In this document: piece after piece, positions 34,634-46,655 of the stretch
Layout: each line of letters begins with the position of its first letter
How positions within the stretch are numbered: position 1 is the stretch's first letter
Assembly: GCF_042477335.2 (NCBI RefSeq)
Contig: NC_091256.1
Coordinates: 37,540,001 to 37,604,000, forward strand
DNA length: 64,000 nucleotides
Reading direction: 5' to 3'
DNA from: Ovis canadensis
Lineage: Eukaryota; Chordata; Mammalia; Artiodactyla; Bovidae
Program-made: the position numbers and the translations under genes
Notes under the pieces: model-generated
Database searches by the model: none
What the model saw: only the letters and a program-made list of their open reading frames with translations
Told to the model about the DNA's origin: nothing

Positions 34634-34789
34634 AAGAGCTTTATGACTTGTTTACACTCAGCTAGCTGAATTCAGCCTCAAACCTGCATCTCCTGCCTCC
34701 AAGTTCAGTGATTATGATACTCCTTCAATAACTATAATAGTCGGTAACTTATATAGTGCTTACCAAGGCACACGTACATAGTCATCTCA

Positions 34790-34938
34790 CTTAAACTTCG
34801 TAGGTACACTTGTCATCACTATCCCCATTACACAGATGAGGAAACTGAGTCTTAAGGAGGTGAAGTAACTTGCCAGGGTCATAGAACCCACTGTATAAGA
34901 AGTGGCAGAGCTAGCTAACTCCAAAGCCCAGGCTCTCA
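34790..34938 (-). repeat. MIR SINE
   Basis: The reversed core CCATTACACAGATGAGGAAA CTGAG, then AAGTAACTTGCCAGGGTCAT. Confidence 0.8.
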
Positions 34939-35734
34939 ACCCCTTTCCTGAAACTGTGATGTTCCATATTTAATTCGTGCCCTTCATGCTGTGTACAAGT
35001 TTCAATTTCCTGAAGCATCTCTAAGAGCCACTCTAAACTTTGCCTTCTTTGGAGAGGCTGCCAAAGGTGTGAAAAATTTCTCAAAAATAATGGAAAAACC
35101 CTTCTGGGATAAGTGCCTGGTGCACCGAGGATTATCAATATGATTTCTAGGCTCCCAGCACCAAGTTCCATGTATTCCATCAGCAGGATAAGTGCTTGGC
35201 TGGCAGGCCTCGGACAAAGCTGGCTTCGTCTGCCTCAGCAAAAAAAAGCATTCTCACTGTGCCTGTCTTCCCCCAGACAGACCCACCCAAACAGGGAAGG
35301 GACAATGCAGGCATGAGAGGAGTGTGCTCTGCTGTGGATTCCAGAAGGGTCTACAGTCTAAGCCACGATGGACAGGGGCTAGATCCTGGCCTCACCCAGG
35401 AAACGCTTCTGCTTGACAGAGAGGGGGCCCACCGGGCGCTCTGGGGTGGAGCTTCTCCAAATCAAAGGGTCCCGGCCAAGGGAAGCCCCGATTTATGCTC
35501 TATGTTTCCTCTGTGGTTTTGGGTGGGGCTCTTCAGAATCAGGAAGCATGCTCAGAGAGGGCAGCAGAGGGGCCAGCCCTGTCCAAGTTTGGCTTCCAGT
35601 AGGCGACCTGTGGGACAGCCCTTTTTGGCTTGTTAGTAATCATTTAGAGGCAGTTCAGGAGGGAAGGGAGTGTACAGATTACAGCAGTCAAATCCCATTG
35701 CTGTCTGCAGCAATGAGCGATGCATCTTGGGACA

Positions 35735-35850
35735 CGTAGCTTCATCCTAGCCTGTTTCCTCACCTATAAAATGGGGTTGTTGCCCGTCCATGTTCCTGAG
35801 ATAAAGCACCACACACAGTATTGACATACAGCAGGCTCACAGTATGTGGA
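35735..35850 (+). repeat. MIR SINE fragment
   Basis: CTGTTTCCTCACCTATAAAA TGGGG, then a diverged tail. Confidence 0.65.
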
Positions 35851-36496
35851 CCCCCCGCCCCAAGTATCATGGCCTGTAGGCAAATCCAGAAAGCTAGACA
35901 CCTTCCCCTATCCTCAAGAAGCATAAGTGTTAGGAAGACATAGTGGTATCCAGCACCATGTACAGCACACATCTAGCTGCTGAATTGCAGAGGATAGATA
36001 CTCTGGGATTCAGGATGGAAAGGATGGGTGAGGGCCAGACTGTGAAGGAGGGCTTCACAGAGTTCGTGGCAGTGGGTCTTGAGATATGATAAGATGTAGA
36101 AAAGGAGGGAACTGGGTCGGAGAGGAGAAATCCCATGCAGGAACAGAGGAGGGGGCGGGCATGGTGGGCAGGGCAACTCCAGAGTGTGGACCATCTCCAG
36201 GCCCCCACACGAGGCTGGACTTGGCACTGCCCTGGCCCTAGGAAGTGGCGTGATGAAGTAGGCTCCAGGCAGTGTGGGGTATTGGGATCTGGTGGAACAG
36301 TAGGATCCCCTACCACCTATCAGGACCCACAGAGCAGGAGTCAGAGAAGGACCCCATGGCAGTCCAACGGCCAGGCATTCCCTAGAGGAGAGGGGAGAGA
36401 CAGAGGGGTCCGGTGCATCTGTTGGAAACTGAGGTGTGTTAACTACAAAAGTATATGGCATATACGCTGACAATACTTTGTGGGTCTCATTTTCAG

Positions 36497-36566
36497 GAGA
36501 TCTGCGATGATCCCCAATTTATTACTGGAGGAGCCACTCGCACAGACATCTGCCAAGGAGCCCTAG
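36497..36566 (+). CDS. CAPN2: Calpain-2, coding exon 2
   Basis: This 70-base exon encodes residues 80-102 plus the first base of codon 103. The protein text is [23 protein letters not shown]. It carries Gly91 and Asp96, which ligate the PC1 calcium ion in m-calpain, and Gln99 of the oxyanion hole. The acceptor is TTTTCAG and the donor GTAAGT. Position 89 is Thr, where I recall Ile in the human protein; that site uses a backbone carbonyl, so binding need not change. Confidence 0.97.
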
Positions 36567-36821
36567 GTAAGTGATGGAATCTAAGCAGACTACAGGGGCC
36601 TGTCTACACAGCTGTGGGTAGAAAGAGTAAGGGATGAGTTGTGATTCCGCTCTCTTGCTAAACCCTTTGGCAATTTCTATTTCCAGAAGCTTCCTTGAAT
36701 GTCTTGTTTCCTTAGGATCCTGTGGTGTGGTAGACAGACAGACAGAGGTGCAGTGAGGACACGTGTGTCCCCTGCACCAGACTGGGCTGTTTGTTGCTGT
36801 TGTCATTTTAAAGAGTTGAGA

Positions 36822-37022
36822 TTATTATGTTTTTTTACTATGTATCTATTTTTGTGCTGGGTCTCAGTTGCAGCATATGGACTTTTCAGTCTTTGTTGCA
36901 GCATGCGGGATCTTTAGTTGTGGCACATGGGTTCTAGTTCCTTGACCAGGGATCAAGCCTGGGCCGCTGCCCTGCAGTGCGAATGAGAAGTCTTAGCCTC
37001 TGGAACACCAGGGAAGTGCTGG
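36822..37022 (-). repeat. CHR-type SINE
   Basis: A reversed tRNA-derived SINE: GCTGGGTCTCAGTTGCAGCA at the left and the reversed head CTGGAACACCAGGGAAGTG at the right. Confidence 0.75.
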
Positions 37023-37469
37023 GCTAGTTGCTGACGTTGCATAGATGCTCCCACTGGGGGACAGAGGAGCTCCTGGATCTCAGCCACCCTTAGTGGCCCA
37101 CGGAGCAGCCAGGCTCCAGGCTGAGGACCAGTTAGGAGGACTCCCCTGGGTCAGCTGCAGCACTGAGACATCAGTTCTCTGTGGTTCAGGGATGGGATGG
37201 TGACTCATTGTAAAGGAAGAGGAAACCCTGGTAGTCACTGCTGGGAGGAAGTTAACGTACCAGGGTGTCCTCAGTGTTTGCAGGGCAAGCTCACCATGGT
37301 ATCACAACAGTGGACATGGTGCTGTTGTCACAGAGGCAGTTGTGATGTTCACTTAAGTAGTTTTAACTGGAGTAACTGAGTTGTGAGGGTATCTGAAGCC
37401 GGGCTCTGATTTCTGAATACAGTGCCTGCTGAGACTGGAACATACAGGCTGCTTTGACCTGAAAGCACC

Positions 37470-37665
37470 TGAGTTTTATTTTTTTATTGATTTTGTTGAA
37501 GGATAGTTGATTCACAGTGTTGTGCTAGTTTCTGCTGTACAGCAGTGACTCAGTTATACACATACGTGTCCTTTCTCACACTCCTTTCCATTATGGTTTA
37601 TCACAGGACCTTGAACAGTTACCTGTGCTCTACAGTAGGACCTCGTTGCTTATTGCCCCCAGGGT
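37470..37665 (-). mobile_element. L1 3' UTR fossil
   Basis: The reversed L1 3' text: TAGTTGATTCACAGTGTTGT, CTGCTGTACAGCAGTGACTC, then GTGCTCTACAGTAGGACCTC. Confidence 0.8.
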
Positions 37666-39108
37666 TTCTTTGAAGAAGTTTTAGCAAAGGAGCCCGGGAC
37701 CACTGTTTAAGATTCTCATAGAGTCCACGCTTATTGTTTTACTCCTAGTAGGTATGAGCCTATGATCACAGGAGCAGCTTACTTTGCTGCAAATAAACCA
37801 AAACCTTACTTTGAGACGTCAGCTTCGACTTGTTTTCCAGACTAGCCCATCAGTAGCAGAGTTAATCGTCTTTGAATTGTGCCTTCTTTCCTGGCCCACC
37901 CAGCAGAGGTTCTGTCCTGGGAGTGACTTGCTTAAGGTCATCCCGCAGCTGAAGCGAGGGCCTGGAATGCAAATGCAGACGGTCTGTGTTTAACCCCTGA
38001 GCTAGACTCCCTAGAAGGGACATGGAAAGTTTTCAGCCTCTGAGGGATGTCGGGGCAGCTCTGTGAATCATTAAGACGTTAAGACAGGGTATGCTGGGAG
38101 CCCCTTGGGAAATGGAGAGCATGACTCAGAGCTAGGCGTGCAAACTCCACTATCTGAGCTCAGCATCTGTGTGCAAATTCCTGAGATGCCAGAGCACACT
38201 CTTACCTAAAGAATACCTACCTCCCATTTCCTGCCTTCTCTCCCTCACAAAAGATAGACCCAGGGGCCCTTAGGCACCTAAGGTGGGTACTCCAGAAAAG
38301 TCCAACTGGTTAGAGAAAATGAAAGTTAATTGAGCTAGAAATTGATGGAGATTACAACTAACCACAGGGGTTTTAGAAAAATCTGGAAACAGAAATGGCA
38401 ACAGTCATATCTGGGCTAAATTCCACACCTGGGCTAAACATCCACTTCAGAGCTTAATGACCTCTTAAGGACCAAATTGCAAGATGTAAGTCCTGTTGGA
38501 ATACTGTCAGGCCATTTGGAGAGGAGACACAAAAAGTTTACATTCCTGGGGTAAAAATCGACAAGATATGTATCAAATTAAATAAAAACAAGTCTAAGTT
38601 AAAGTCCTTTCAAAACTTCTCAGTAATTAGGTGTCATTTCTAAGTTTTGTTGGTTTGTTGTTTTTTTTTACACCACATTGGCCATTTTGTTCTCTTGGCC
38701 TTTTGTACTGGAGGATCCTGATTTGATTATGAGCTGTGAAATGTGGTGAACTGAACTCTCACCCTGATTCTGGCATCTGGGCAGAGGGTGGGTGTGGGGT
38801 GGTGGCTGTCACCAGGTCCCTGAAGGTTCAGAAGCATCAGGAACAAAGGGCAGCAACACCTGCCACACGACTAGAGACAGGAGTGGAGGCTCAGCTTGCA
38901 GTTGGCTGACCTCAGTCATCACTAGGAACCTCAGTCTCTTCTAAAAATGGAAAGTGAGGAGGGTCAGCAGGGTGATCTCAAAGATTTCCCGACTGTGGGG
39001 CATTCCGCTGTTCTAGAGTCACTCCTCATGCCTGACACTGAGTGGGGATCTTGGGCTAGGCCACCAGATCTGTTATCTCAGACGAGGAGTGATAACAGCC
39101 CCTGTGAC

Positions 39109-39333
39109 CCCGTGTATTCGTGCTAAATCGCTTCTGTCCTGTCCAGCTCTTTTCAATCTTATGGACTGTAGCCCTCCAGACTCCTCTGTCCTTGGGATTT
39201 CATAGGCAAGAATACTGGACTGGGTTGCCATGCCCTCCTCCAGAAGATCTTCCTGACCCAGGGATCGAACCCGTGTCTCTTGCGTCTCCTGCGCTGGCAG
39301 GCAGGTTCTTTACCACTAGCACCACCTGGGAAG
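39109..39333 (-). repeat. Bov-tA SINE with 10-bp target-site duplication
   Basis: A reversed full-length element. CCCCTGTGAC occurs at 39099-39108 and 39334-39343. Confidence 0.88.
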
Positions 39334-39404
39334 CCCCTGTGACTAAGAAACAGTGTGCAACTCGTGGAGCATTTTCATCTCGTTATCTCATGTAATAAAC
39401 ATTA

Positions 39405-39525
39405 TTACATGTAATAATATTATCTCATCCAAATAAATATTTTCACCCCACTATGCAGATAAGAAAGCTGAGGCAGCAGGTAGGGACTCCATGCAAGGCC
39501 ACATAGCTAAAAATGGCCCAAGGAA
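39405..39525 (-). repeat. MIR SINE fragment
   Basis: CACTATGCAGATAAGAAAGC TGAGG, then GGCCACATAGCTAAAAATGG, the reversed MIR order. Confidence 0.6.
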
Positions 39526-40464
39526 AGAACTCGAATATGATTTTAAATCTTTCTACATTCTTCTCCCTCCCATCACGAGTTGCCATGAGGCTTTGTTGAG
39601 GAAATATGGAGGTAACATTCTCAAAGCAAACTGTATTTCCTTACCTGTACTTTTTACCCGGAGACTCACTCAGTTTGCCAGGGAACCTGGGCCGGGGCTG
39701 TCCTTGGACTTGTGCATCTCCCAACAGGGCTCCCTTCACAGGGCTGCCTGGTAATAGTTAATCCACGGATTTCTACCACCATCCCAGAGGGTCAGCTCAA
39801 AGCCTCACCAGAGTAATCCTAACTGTTTGTAGGCTGCTCTGATGTGAGCCACCTGCGCTGCAGACCTTGGCTGTGCTAAGCACTGAGTCAGTGAAGAAAA
39901 ATCTGCCTCTCTAGAGGAAGGGCTGGAGATCCAGGCTGACCTTCAGCCAGGCCGCCCTGCAGCTAAATGCAGCCTGGAGTTGCTGCTGGTAGCCTCTTAT
40001 GACAGGTGATGGCCGTGGTGGCCCCCAGAGCTGGGAGACCCGAGAGCCGAGCTCCTTCTGCCTTTGATTTTCACGGGGCCACTGCTGAGCTTTCACACTG
40101 CCCCTTTCACATAGCTCCCCACGGTCCCCACTGCCCTCACGGCTCTCAGGGGAAGGTGGCTGCCCTGGCCAGGTGCCCGCAAAGGCCCTCAGCTTCTTGA
40201 GGGAGGGCTCCAGGCTGCCAATGCTGAAACCGCACAGCCCCGTGTCTTTGTAACTTGGCCCCCAAAGGTGGATCACCCAGCCTCTACCCTCACCCTGCCG
40301 CTGAGGGTCACACAAGCCCCACAGCACCTGCTGGGAGGTGTCAAGGTGTCTCCCCTCACAGCCAAGCTCAGCAGAGAGTGGGGAGCCCAGAGCCAGCGGG
40401 AAAAGCACCAGGAAGGAGGTTTCCAGTTTCGGCTTCCTCTCCTGCTTCCTAGCCCGCATGACAA

Positions 40465-40620
40465 TGAGCAGGTTAACCAGGCACTCTGAGCCTCTGTTTC
40501 CTCTTCTAGAAAATGGGAATCATGATAATACTTCCTTCCCGGGGCCGTGGTGAAAAATGCAATTAATATAGGCAAACACACTTGGCAAATTGTAGAATCC
40601 TGAGCAAATTTGGCCTCTCC
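40465..40620 (+). repeat. MIR SINE
   Basis: The core GCCTCTGTTTCCTCTTCTAG AAAATGGGAATCATGATAAT. Confidence 0.75.
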
Positions 40621-40689
40621 CTCTTTTCCCATTTTTAAAGGTTATATAATAATCATTTTAAAGTGATTCTTATAATTTTTAAAAGCCAC

Positions 40690-41080
40690 TTTAATAAGCA
40701 CCTTAACAATTTTTTAATAGCCTTTATTTGTTGGAACAGTTTTAGATTTACAGAAAAATTGAGATGATAAGTACAGAGAATTCCATACACACCACCCCTA
40801 GTTTCCCTGATTGTTAACTTCTTACATTATTAGTGTGGGACATTTGCTACGATTAATGAACCAGTACTGATACATTATCATTAGCCAAAGTCCATTCTTT
40901 ACCCTCCTGAGTTTTTCCTGGGTCATTTTTCTGTCCCGGGATCCCATCCAGGATACCACGTTGCATTTAGTTGTCACGACTCCTAAGGCGCCTCTTGGCT
41001 GTGGCAGTTTCTCGGACAGCTTTGATGAGCTTGCCACTTTTCAGGAGTCCTGGGCCAGGATTTTGTAGGATACATTTTTT
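40690..41080 (-). mobile_element. L1M-type 3' UTR fossil
   Basis: The reversed text GAACAGTTTTAGATTTACAG, then ATTCCATACACACCACCCCT and TACATTATTAGTGTGGGACA, follows the order known for old L1M 3' ends. Confidence 0.65.
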
Positions 41081-42363
41081 TAAAGATAGATAGTGCTTAT
41101 AGTTTTTTTTTTTTTAATTGAAAAATGAGTGTTGGCTGGTTTGATGGAGAAAATTAATATGTTTCTCCTCTTTCTTAAAACAATGGCTTCACCACCAGCC
41201 CAGCACTGCCCCACCCCCCACCCCAGCCTCCTGGGGCAGATGTGTGCAGTCCATGAGTCATCGTTTCCTCTCCCGGCTCTTCTGGTTATAAATGCTCTTT
41301 CACAGCTCGTCTCCCTTGTGGCTGCTGCCTGTACTCCCAGCTCCTTTCCAGCTGCACCTGAGACAGGTCCGTAAACAGGGCAGGGAGGGATCGACCAGAG
41401 GCCCCGTCCTGCCCTGGCTGCCCCAGCCCTGGCAGTCACACAGCGGGGTTCCTGCCCATCAGATGCCCAAGGCTGAGCACATCTCTCCTTGGCTGCCCCT
41501 GACCTCATCTCCCCAGAGGCAGTAGGAATTCTCCCCAAAGAATTCTTCCCCACCTCACTGTTGCGTACAGGGTCCTCTGCAATCTCAGGAAACTCCCGAG
41601 GAGTTGACAGGGTTCTTCTGCTCCCCGTGGGCCTGTGGGTCACAGTATGACCTTTTGCTTATTTCAGTGCTCCCTGAACTGGGAGCCAGGCCACATCCCC
41701 GTGTGGTCTCTAGCGTTTTCCTGAGATGAGGGGATTGGATCTCAGTTCCCTGAGGTCTCACTACTTCTGACATTCTGTGACTTTCCCTGGAAGCCGCACA
41801 TCACCCCCGCACCGGGCTTCAGTTCCTGTTTGTTGAGCAATAACATCTCCTCTCCAAGGTCTGAGACCCCTGCTTAGATCATCCCCTGATACGGAACCAG
41901 TCACAGTGAGGTCCCCATCCAGGGGATTTCAGAAATGAAGGGCCACGTGTTCTGTGAGGTCTAGTGGGACCCTAGGCAGCTACAGTACAGGCACGGGAGC
42001 CCCAGGAGGAGGGTGGTCTGCTGGCTGGCCCAACATTGCATAGCCGGTGACCAGTGGGGCAGACTCCAGGCCAGCACTGTCCACCAGAACTTTCAGAAGT
42101 GATGGGAACGTTCTGCACTGTCCATATGGTAGCCACGAGCTACATGGGGAACACTGGAAGTGTGACTAATCCAACCACGGAACTGAATATTTTATCTTAC
42201 TCAGTTTGAATGGAAAAAGCCCTGTGTGCACTATAGCTCTTATAGCACTATAGCTACTGCTGTTGGGATCCAGCCCCTCATCCTTGACTTTTCAGGGTGG
42301 GATGATCCTCACAGGCCTGTATGTCTCCACACAGAGCCAAGCAAGGCATATGTATCAGTGAAG

Positions 42364-42577
42364 AAGCGAAAGTGTTAGTTGCTCAGTCATGTCTGACTCT
42401 TTGTATCCCCATGGACTGTAGCTTGCAGGCTACTCTGTCCATGGGATTCTCCAGGCAAGAATACTGGAGTGGGTAGCCATTCCTTTCTCCAGGGGATCTT
42501 CCCAACTCAGGGATTGAATCTGGGTCTCCTGAATTGCGGGCAGATCCCTTACCACCTGAGCCTCCAGGGAAGCCCCA
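42364..42577 (-). repeat. Bov-tA SINE
   Basis: A reversed element from CAGTCATGTCTGACTC to the reversed head CTGAGCCTCCAGGGAAGCCC. Confidence 0.9.
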
Positions 42578-42639
42578 TACATCAGTAAACATATGTAAAT
42601 AGCAGGGTCCAGAGTGAGGACTTGAGTGTCCACCAGTTA

Positions 42640-42828
42640 GAAGTTGGCTTCTTGGTTCTGCCCCTTCTTGGCTCTGTCACATGAGGCAAATCACCATCCT
42701 CATCAAGCCTCAGTTTTCTCATCCATAAAATGGGATGATAATAGTATCTACATCATAGACTATGAAGATGGAATTAAATAATGCATGGCAAGCTCTGCTT
42801 GCCAGAGGTTGACACTTAGTAAGGGTTT
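42640..42828 (+). repeat. MIR SINE
   Basis: The core CAGTTTTCTCATCCATAAAA TGGGATGATAATAG and the tail ACACTTAGTAAGGG. Confidence 0.8.
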
Positions 42829-43321
42829 AACAGCTGCAAATTGCGCATTACCTTTGGGGAGAGCGAGGCTTGAGGGGAGGAGGTACATGAGGCTGGTTTT
42901 GAATACCCCACGGGGTCAGCTCTAGCACTTGGCTTTGACAAACACTGAAGCTGTGGGGAGGAGATGACGGAGGAGCTGGTGTTTGGAGGAAAGTTCAGGA
43001 AACTCAGTGAAGTCTCCTGCCCCAGTTTCAGGCCTCATGCAACGGCCATTTTTCCCTGACGTTTCCAGGAGAAGCTGGGAGGCTCTTCACTCCCCCTTGC
43101 CTGGGTCCTCCTCTCCCAGCACCCACTTTGTCTGCAGCGCCTCTGCCGTTTTCAGCCTCGAGCTTCTGCTTACCCACCTGGGAAATGGGAACAAGCTGGC
43201 ATTTGCATCTTTCCGTTTCCCGTGAGGTGCAGAACCTTAAGGGTGTGTCACTGGGGGTCCCTCTCTCCTTGGGGATCAGAGTGAGGAACCCTCTCACATT
43301 CGTTCCTTTGTTTTGTCTTTG

Positions 43322-43643
43322 AAATAATTTTTAGTCAGTCACTTGTGGCTGTGCTGGGTCTCGCTGCTACGCAGGCTTTTCTCTAGTTGTGCCCAGTTGG
43401 GGCTGCTCTCTAGTTGCAGTGCATGGGTTTCTCATTGCAGTGGCTTCTCTTGCTGCAGAGAACGAGCTATAGGGTGCAAGGGCTTCTGCGGATGCCGCTC
43501 CCGGGCTCTAGAGCGCAGGCTCAGTAGTTGTGGCGCATGGGCTCAGCTGCTCCGCAGCATTTGGGATCTTCCCAGACCAGGGAAGGAACCCGTGCCTCCT
43601 GCGTGGCAGGCAGACTCTTCACCCCTGAGCCACCAGGGAAGCC
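43322..43643 (-). repeat. CHR-2/ART2-type SINE
   Basis: A long reversed tRNA-derived SINE. Landmarks are GGGCTCTAGAGCGCAGGCTC-like text near 43503 and the reversed head CTGAGCCACCAGGGAAGCC. Confidence 0.85.
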
Positions 43644-44274
43644 TCTCCCGTGCTCATTCTTACCACAGTCCCCTGTGTGATCTCTCCCCTGCATTTGCTG
43701 CCCCAGCCACCGTCAGACTTTTCCTTTAGTTCGACACTGTGAAGGCCCCCAGGAAGTCAGGAAAGTAGACCCCTGCTGGCTGGACCCTCCCGGAGCTCTG
43801 AGAAGTAGGAATCTAGAAGAAGAGTTGGCTCCACCTCCTCTCCTGTGGGGGCCTGGGGCACAGAGGGGTTGAGGAGGACAGCGAGGATGTGGCTGTGGCT
43901 GGCAGGAAGGCAAGGGAGAGCTGGCAGGTAACGCTGCTATCAGGGGCTCCCCGTGGGAGCCACTCGCACAGGGAGCTAGGGAGCAGAGATGGACAATAGG
44001 CTGTGTCCTCCTGGCGCACGGAGCCCGGCCTCCTTCTGGTCATACACGCAAGCTCAGTGTGTGACAGTGTGCCCCTGAGGCCTTGGCACCCCATCCCCCT
44101 CCATCCTCCCTTCTCCTCCCTCTCAGAGCGCTCCGCAGGAGCATCAGGCGGAGGGAGGGAGGGAGCGCAGCCGGCTTGGATCATCTGTTCTTGCTCCAGC
44201 TCTGCGTGTGGCTCACGGAAGGAGGCTGAAGCCCAGCGTTACAGCCAGGGTTGGGATGTGAGCAGAGTGGAGCA

Positions 44275-44298
44275 CCCCCCTCCCCCCCCCCCCCCCCC
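44275..44298 (+). repeat. Poly-C tract
   Basis: Six C, one T, then seventeen C. It is a likely length-variable homopolymer. Confidence 0.9.
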
Positions 44299-44653
44299 GC
44301 CACTCCCCCTCCTGCCCCTGACAGCGCTGATACAATGCGACGTGATTGTATGGAGGCGTCATTCTGGTTGGGGGCACCCTTTTCTGGGCTGCTCCAGGCA
44401 AGGAAGCAGTTACGGAAGGGACGGCCCCTTGGGACTCATCTCTGCGGCCCAGGCCCTGGCAGAGTGTATGCTTCCTCGGAGAACCCCCCACCCCATCCCC
44501 ACCAGTGCCCAGAGTGGGGGCACTATTGGCTCCTCAGGACTTCCTTCCGGTCCATTCCAAAGCTAAGACTCACCAGGCCGCCTCAGCCAAGAGAGATTCG
44601 TCCCGTCAGCAGGGCATCAGGCCTGCTGGAGACTGTTAGATACCAGTGTCTCA

Positions 44654-44857
44654 TTTCGTCAGTAAATTGTGTCCAATTCTTTTGTGACCCTATAGACTGT
44701 AGCCTACCAGGGTCCTCTGTCCATGAGATTTCCCAGATAAGAATACTGGAGTGGGTTGCCATTTCCTTCTGCAGGGGATCTTCCTGACCTAGGGATCGAA
44801 CCTGCATTTCTTGCACTGGCAGGTGGATTCATTACCACTGAGCCACCTGGGAAGCCC
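44654..44857 (-). repeat. Bov-tA SINE with 14-bp target-site duplication
   Basis: A reversed element flanked by exact ATACCAGTGTCTCA at 44640-44653 and 44858-44871. Confidence 0.92.
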
Positions 44858-46577
44858 ATACCAGTGTCTCAGTCTCAGGAAGGGTCATATATCTAGCCAT
44901 CACCATGGAAAGCAAAGGAACAAAGTACTACAGGGATGAAACGCAAGGTAAGTAGGACTCGAGAGAGAGCAGGGTTTCCTGGCCCCAGCACAGCTGACAG
45001 TTGGGACTGGGTCATTCCCCGTTCCAGGGGCTGAGAGCATGGCACACTCCCAGCCTCTGCCTGAAAGATGCACTGGCATCCCCCTCTCCAAGCATGGCAA
45101 CCAAAAATGTCCCCAGACAGTGCCAAACATCCCTTGGGGGCAGAGGGAGCAAAAATGTTCCTGGGGGATACCGTGATAGACCCAGGAAGAGGAGACTAGG
45201 GACGCATTAAGTACCATGGGGCAGATGGAGGGTGGTCAGCGGGCACCCAGGGTGCGATGCCTGTGCTGGGAACTGGTGAAGACTCCACACAGTGCCAGCC
45301 ACAGTTAGGAGCGGGCGTCATCCTAGGGAAGGAGGAAACAATATGGAACCACAGTCAGGGTGGCCTTGCTGGAATGATTGACCCTGTGGGAGAAAAGCTC
45401 CAGCCCTCCCCTGGGGAGCTGCTGCAGCAAAGGAGGAGACTGGCCCTCCTGCACCTCGGGGATACTCCCCCTGACAGGGCCTTCTATCGTGCCAGCTTCC
45501 TGGACCAGGCATGTGCAGTGCATCTCGGGTACTGGGGTGCCCTGGGGACCTCAGAGTGACTGGGTGTCAGCATCCTCACACCAACATCTCTCCATGTGGA
45601 CTCCTCTCTGTTAGTTGGCAGGTGCATCTTACTGCCCCTGGCCAGGCACAGATTTCAGGAAGGTCCTGCTCTCCTTACACCTGTAGCTATTGTTTAGCAA
45701 CCTGCCTCCCACCATCAAAGGCTTGAAACAATAGCAATCATTTCCTCGTTCTCTCTGTGGTTCTGAAGGATGACTGGCCTCAGCCAGACGACTCTCTTGG
45801 GGTCTCCCATGGGGTTGGGGTGGATGGGGCTGGGGGGCACCTGACGATCCCTCAGCCACAGGTTGGTGTCTAGGCTGGAGGCTGGTCAGCTGAAGCTCCG
45901 GGGTCTCTCTGCCTCCTGTGTGGCGTCTCCCACAGGGGCTTTAAGGGAGCTCACCCTCTTACACAGAAGTTGTAGAGAGCCCTAGAAGTCAGGAAGCATC
46001 CCTTCTGCCATGCCTGTTCATCGAGACAGACAGAGGCCTACCAGGTTCAAGGGGAGAACGCAGATTCCACCCCCTGGTGGGGATGGGCAAGGTTCCAGAA
46101 GAACACGTGCAACCAGAAATATCGAGGCTGCCATTTTTGGAAGATGCCACAGTTCCTCCCCTTTGCATAATGGCGTTGTCCTCCCTTCACCACAGTGGCG
46201 ACCCAAGGCTGCTCGGACACGAGCCTGTTGTGGTTGGGGCGGGTGTGTTCTCCGGGGCTTCCCAGTGCAGGAGGGGCACTGAGCTGGCTGGGCTGGTGCT
46301 CCCAGTTTCTGGACTCCCTTCACCCACCGAGCTTTCCTGGGACACCCCGCCCAGCCCCGAGGCCCTCTCTGCCTCTGTTCCGCCAGCTTTACCGGGTGCC
46401 CACGACAGGAAGATCAGTGGACTGGGCTTTAGGCAAAAGGAAAACAGCAACAACAAAGACCACCACAGCCCTTTCTCTATACCAGACTCTTCTTGTCTCT
46501 GCCTCTCCCCACTCCCTCACCACCACTGTCCCCCCATCCATCCAGTCCTCTCTGTTCTGTGTCCTTACTTTCTCTCC

Positions 46578-46655
46578 AGGGATTCCCTGCTGGCTCAGCT
46601 GGTAGAGAGTCTGCCTGCAATTCAGGAGACCCGGGTTCAATCCTTGGGTCCTTCT
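46578..46655 (+). repeat. Bov-tA head fragment
   Basis: Only the tRNA-like head is left (TGGCTCAGCTGGTAGAGAGT, then GGGTTCAATCCTTGGG). Confidence 0.8.

Larger units (their letters stand above)
31422..36496 (+). other. CAPN2: CAPN2 intron 1
   Basis: A 5.1-kb phase-0 intron between a GTAGGG donor and a TTTTCAG acceptor. It contains the end of the CpG island, a G-rich minus-strand run at 32292-32327, an L2 fossil, MIR copies, a BovB fragment, one Bov-tA and a hAT-like fossil. The stretches 34940-35730 and 35860-36490 show nothing I can name. Confidence 0.95.
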
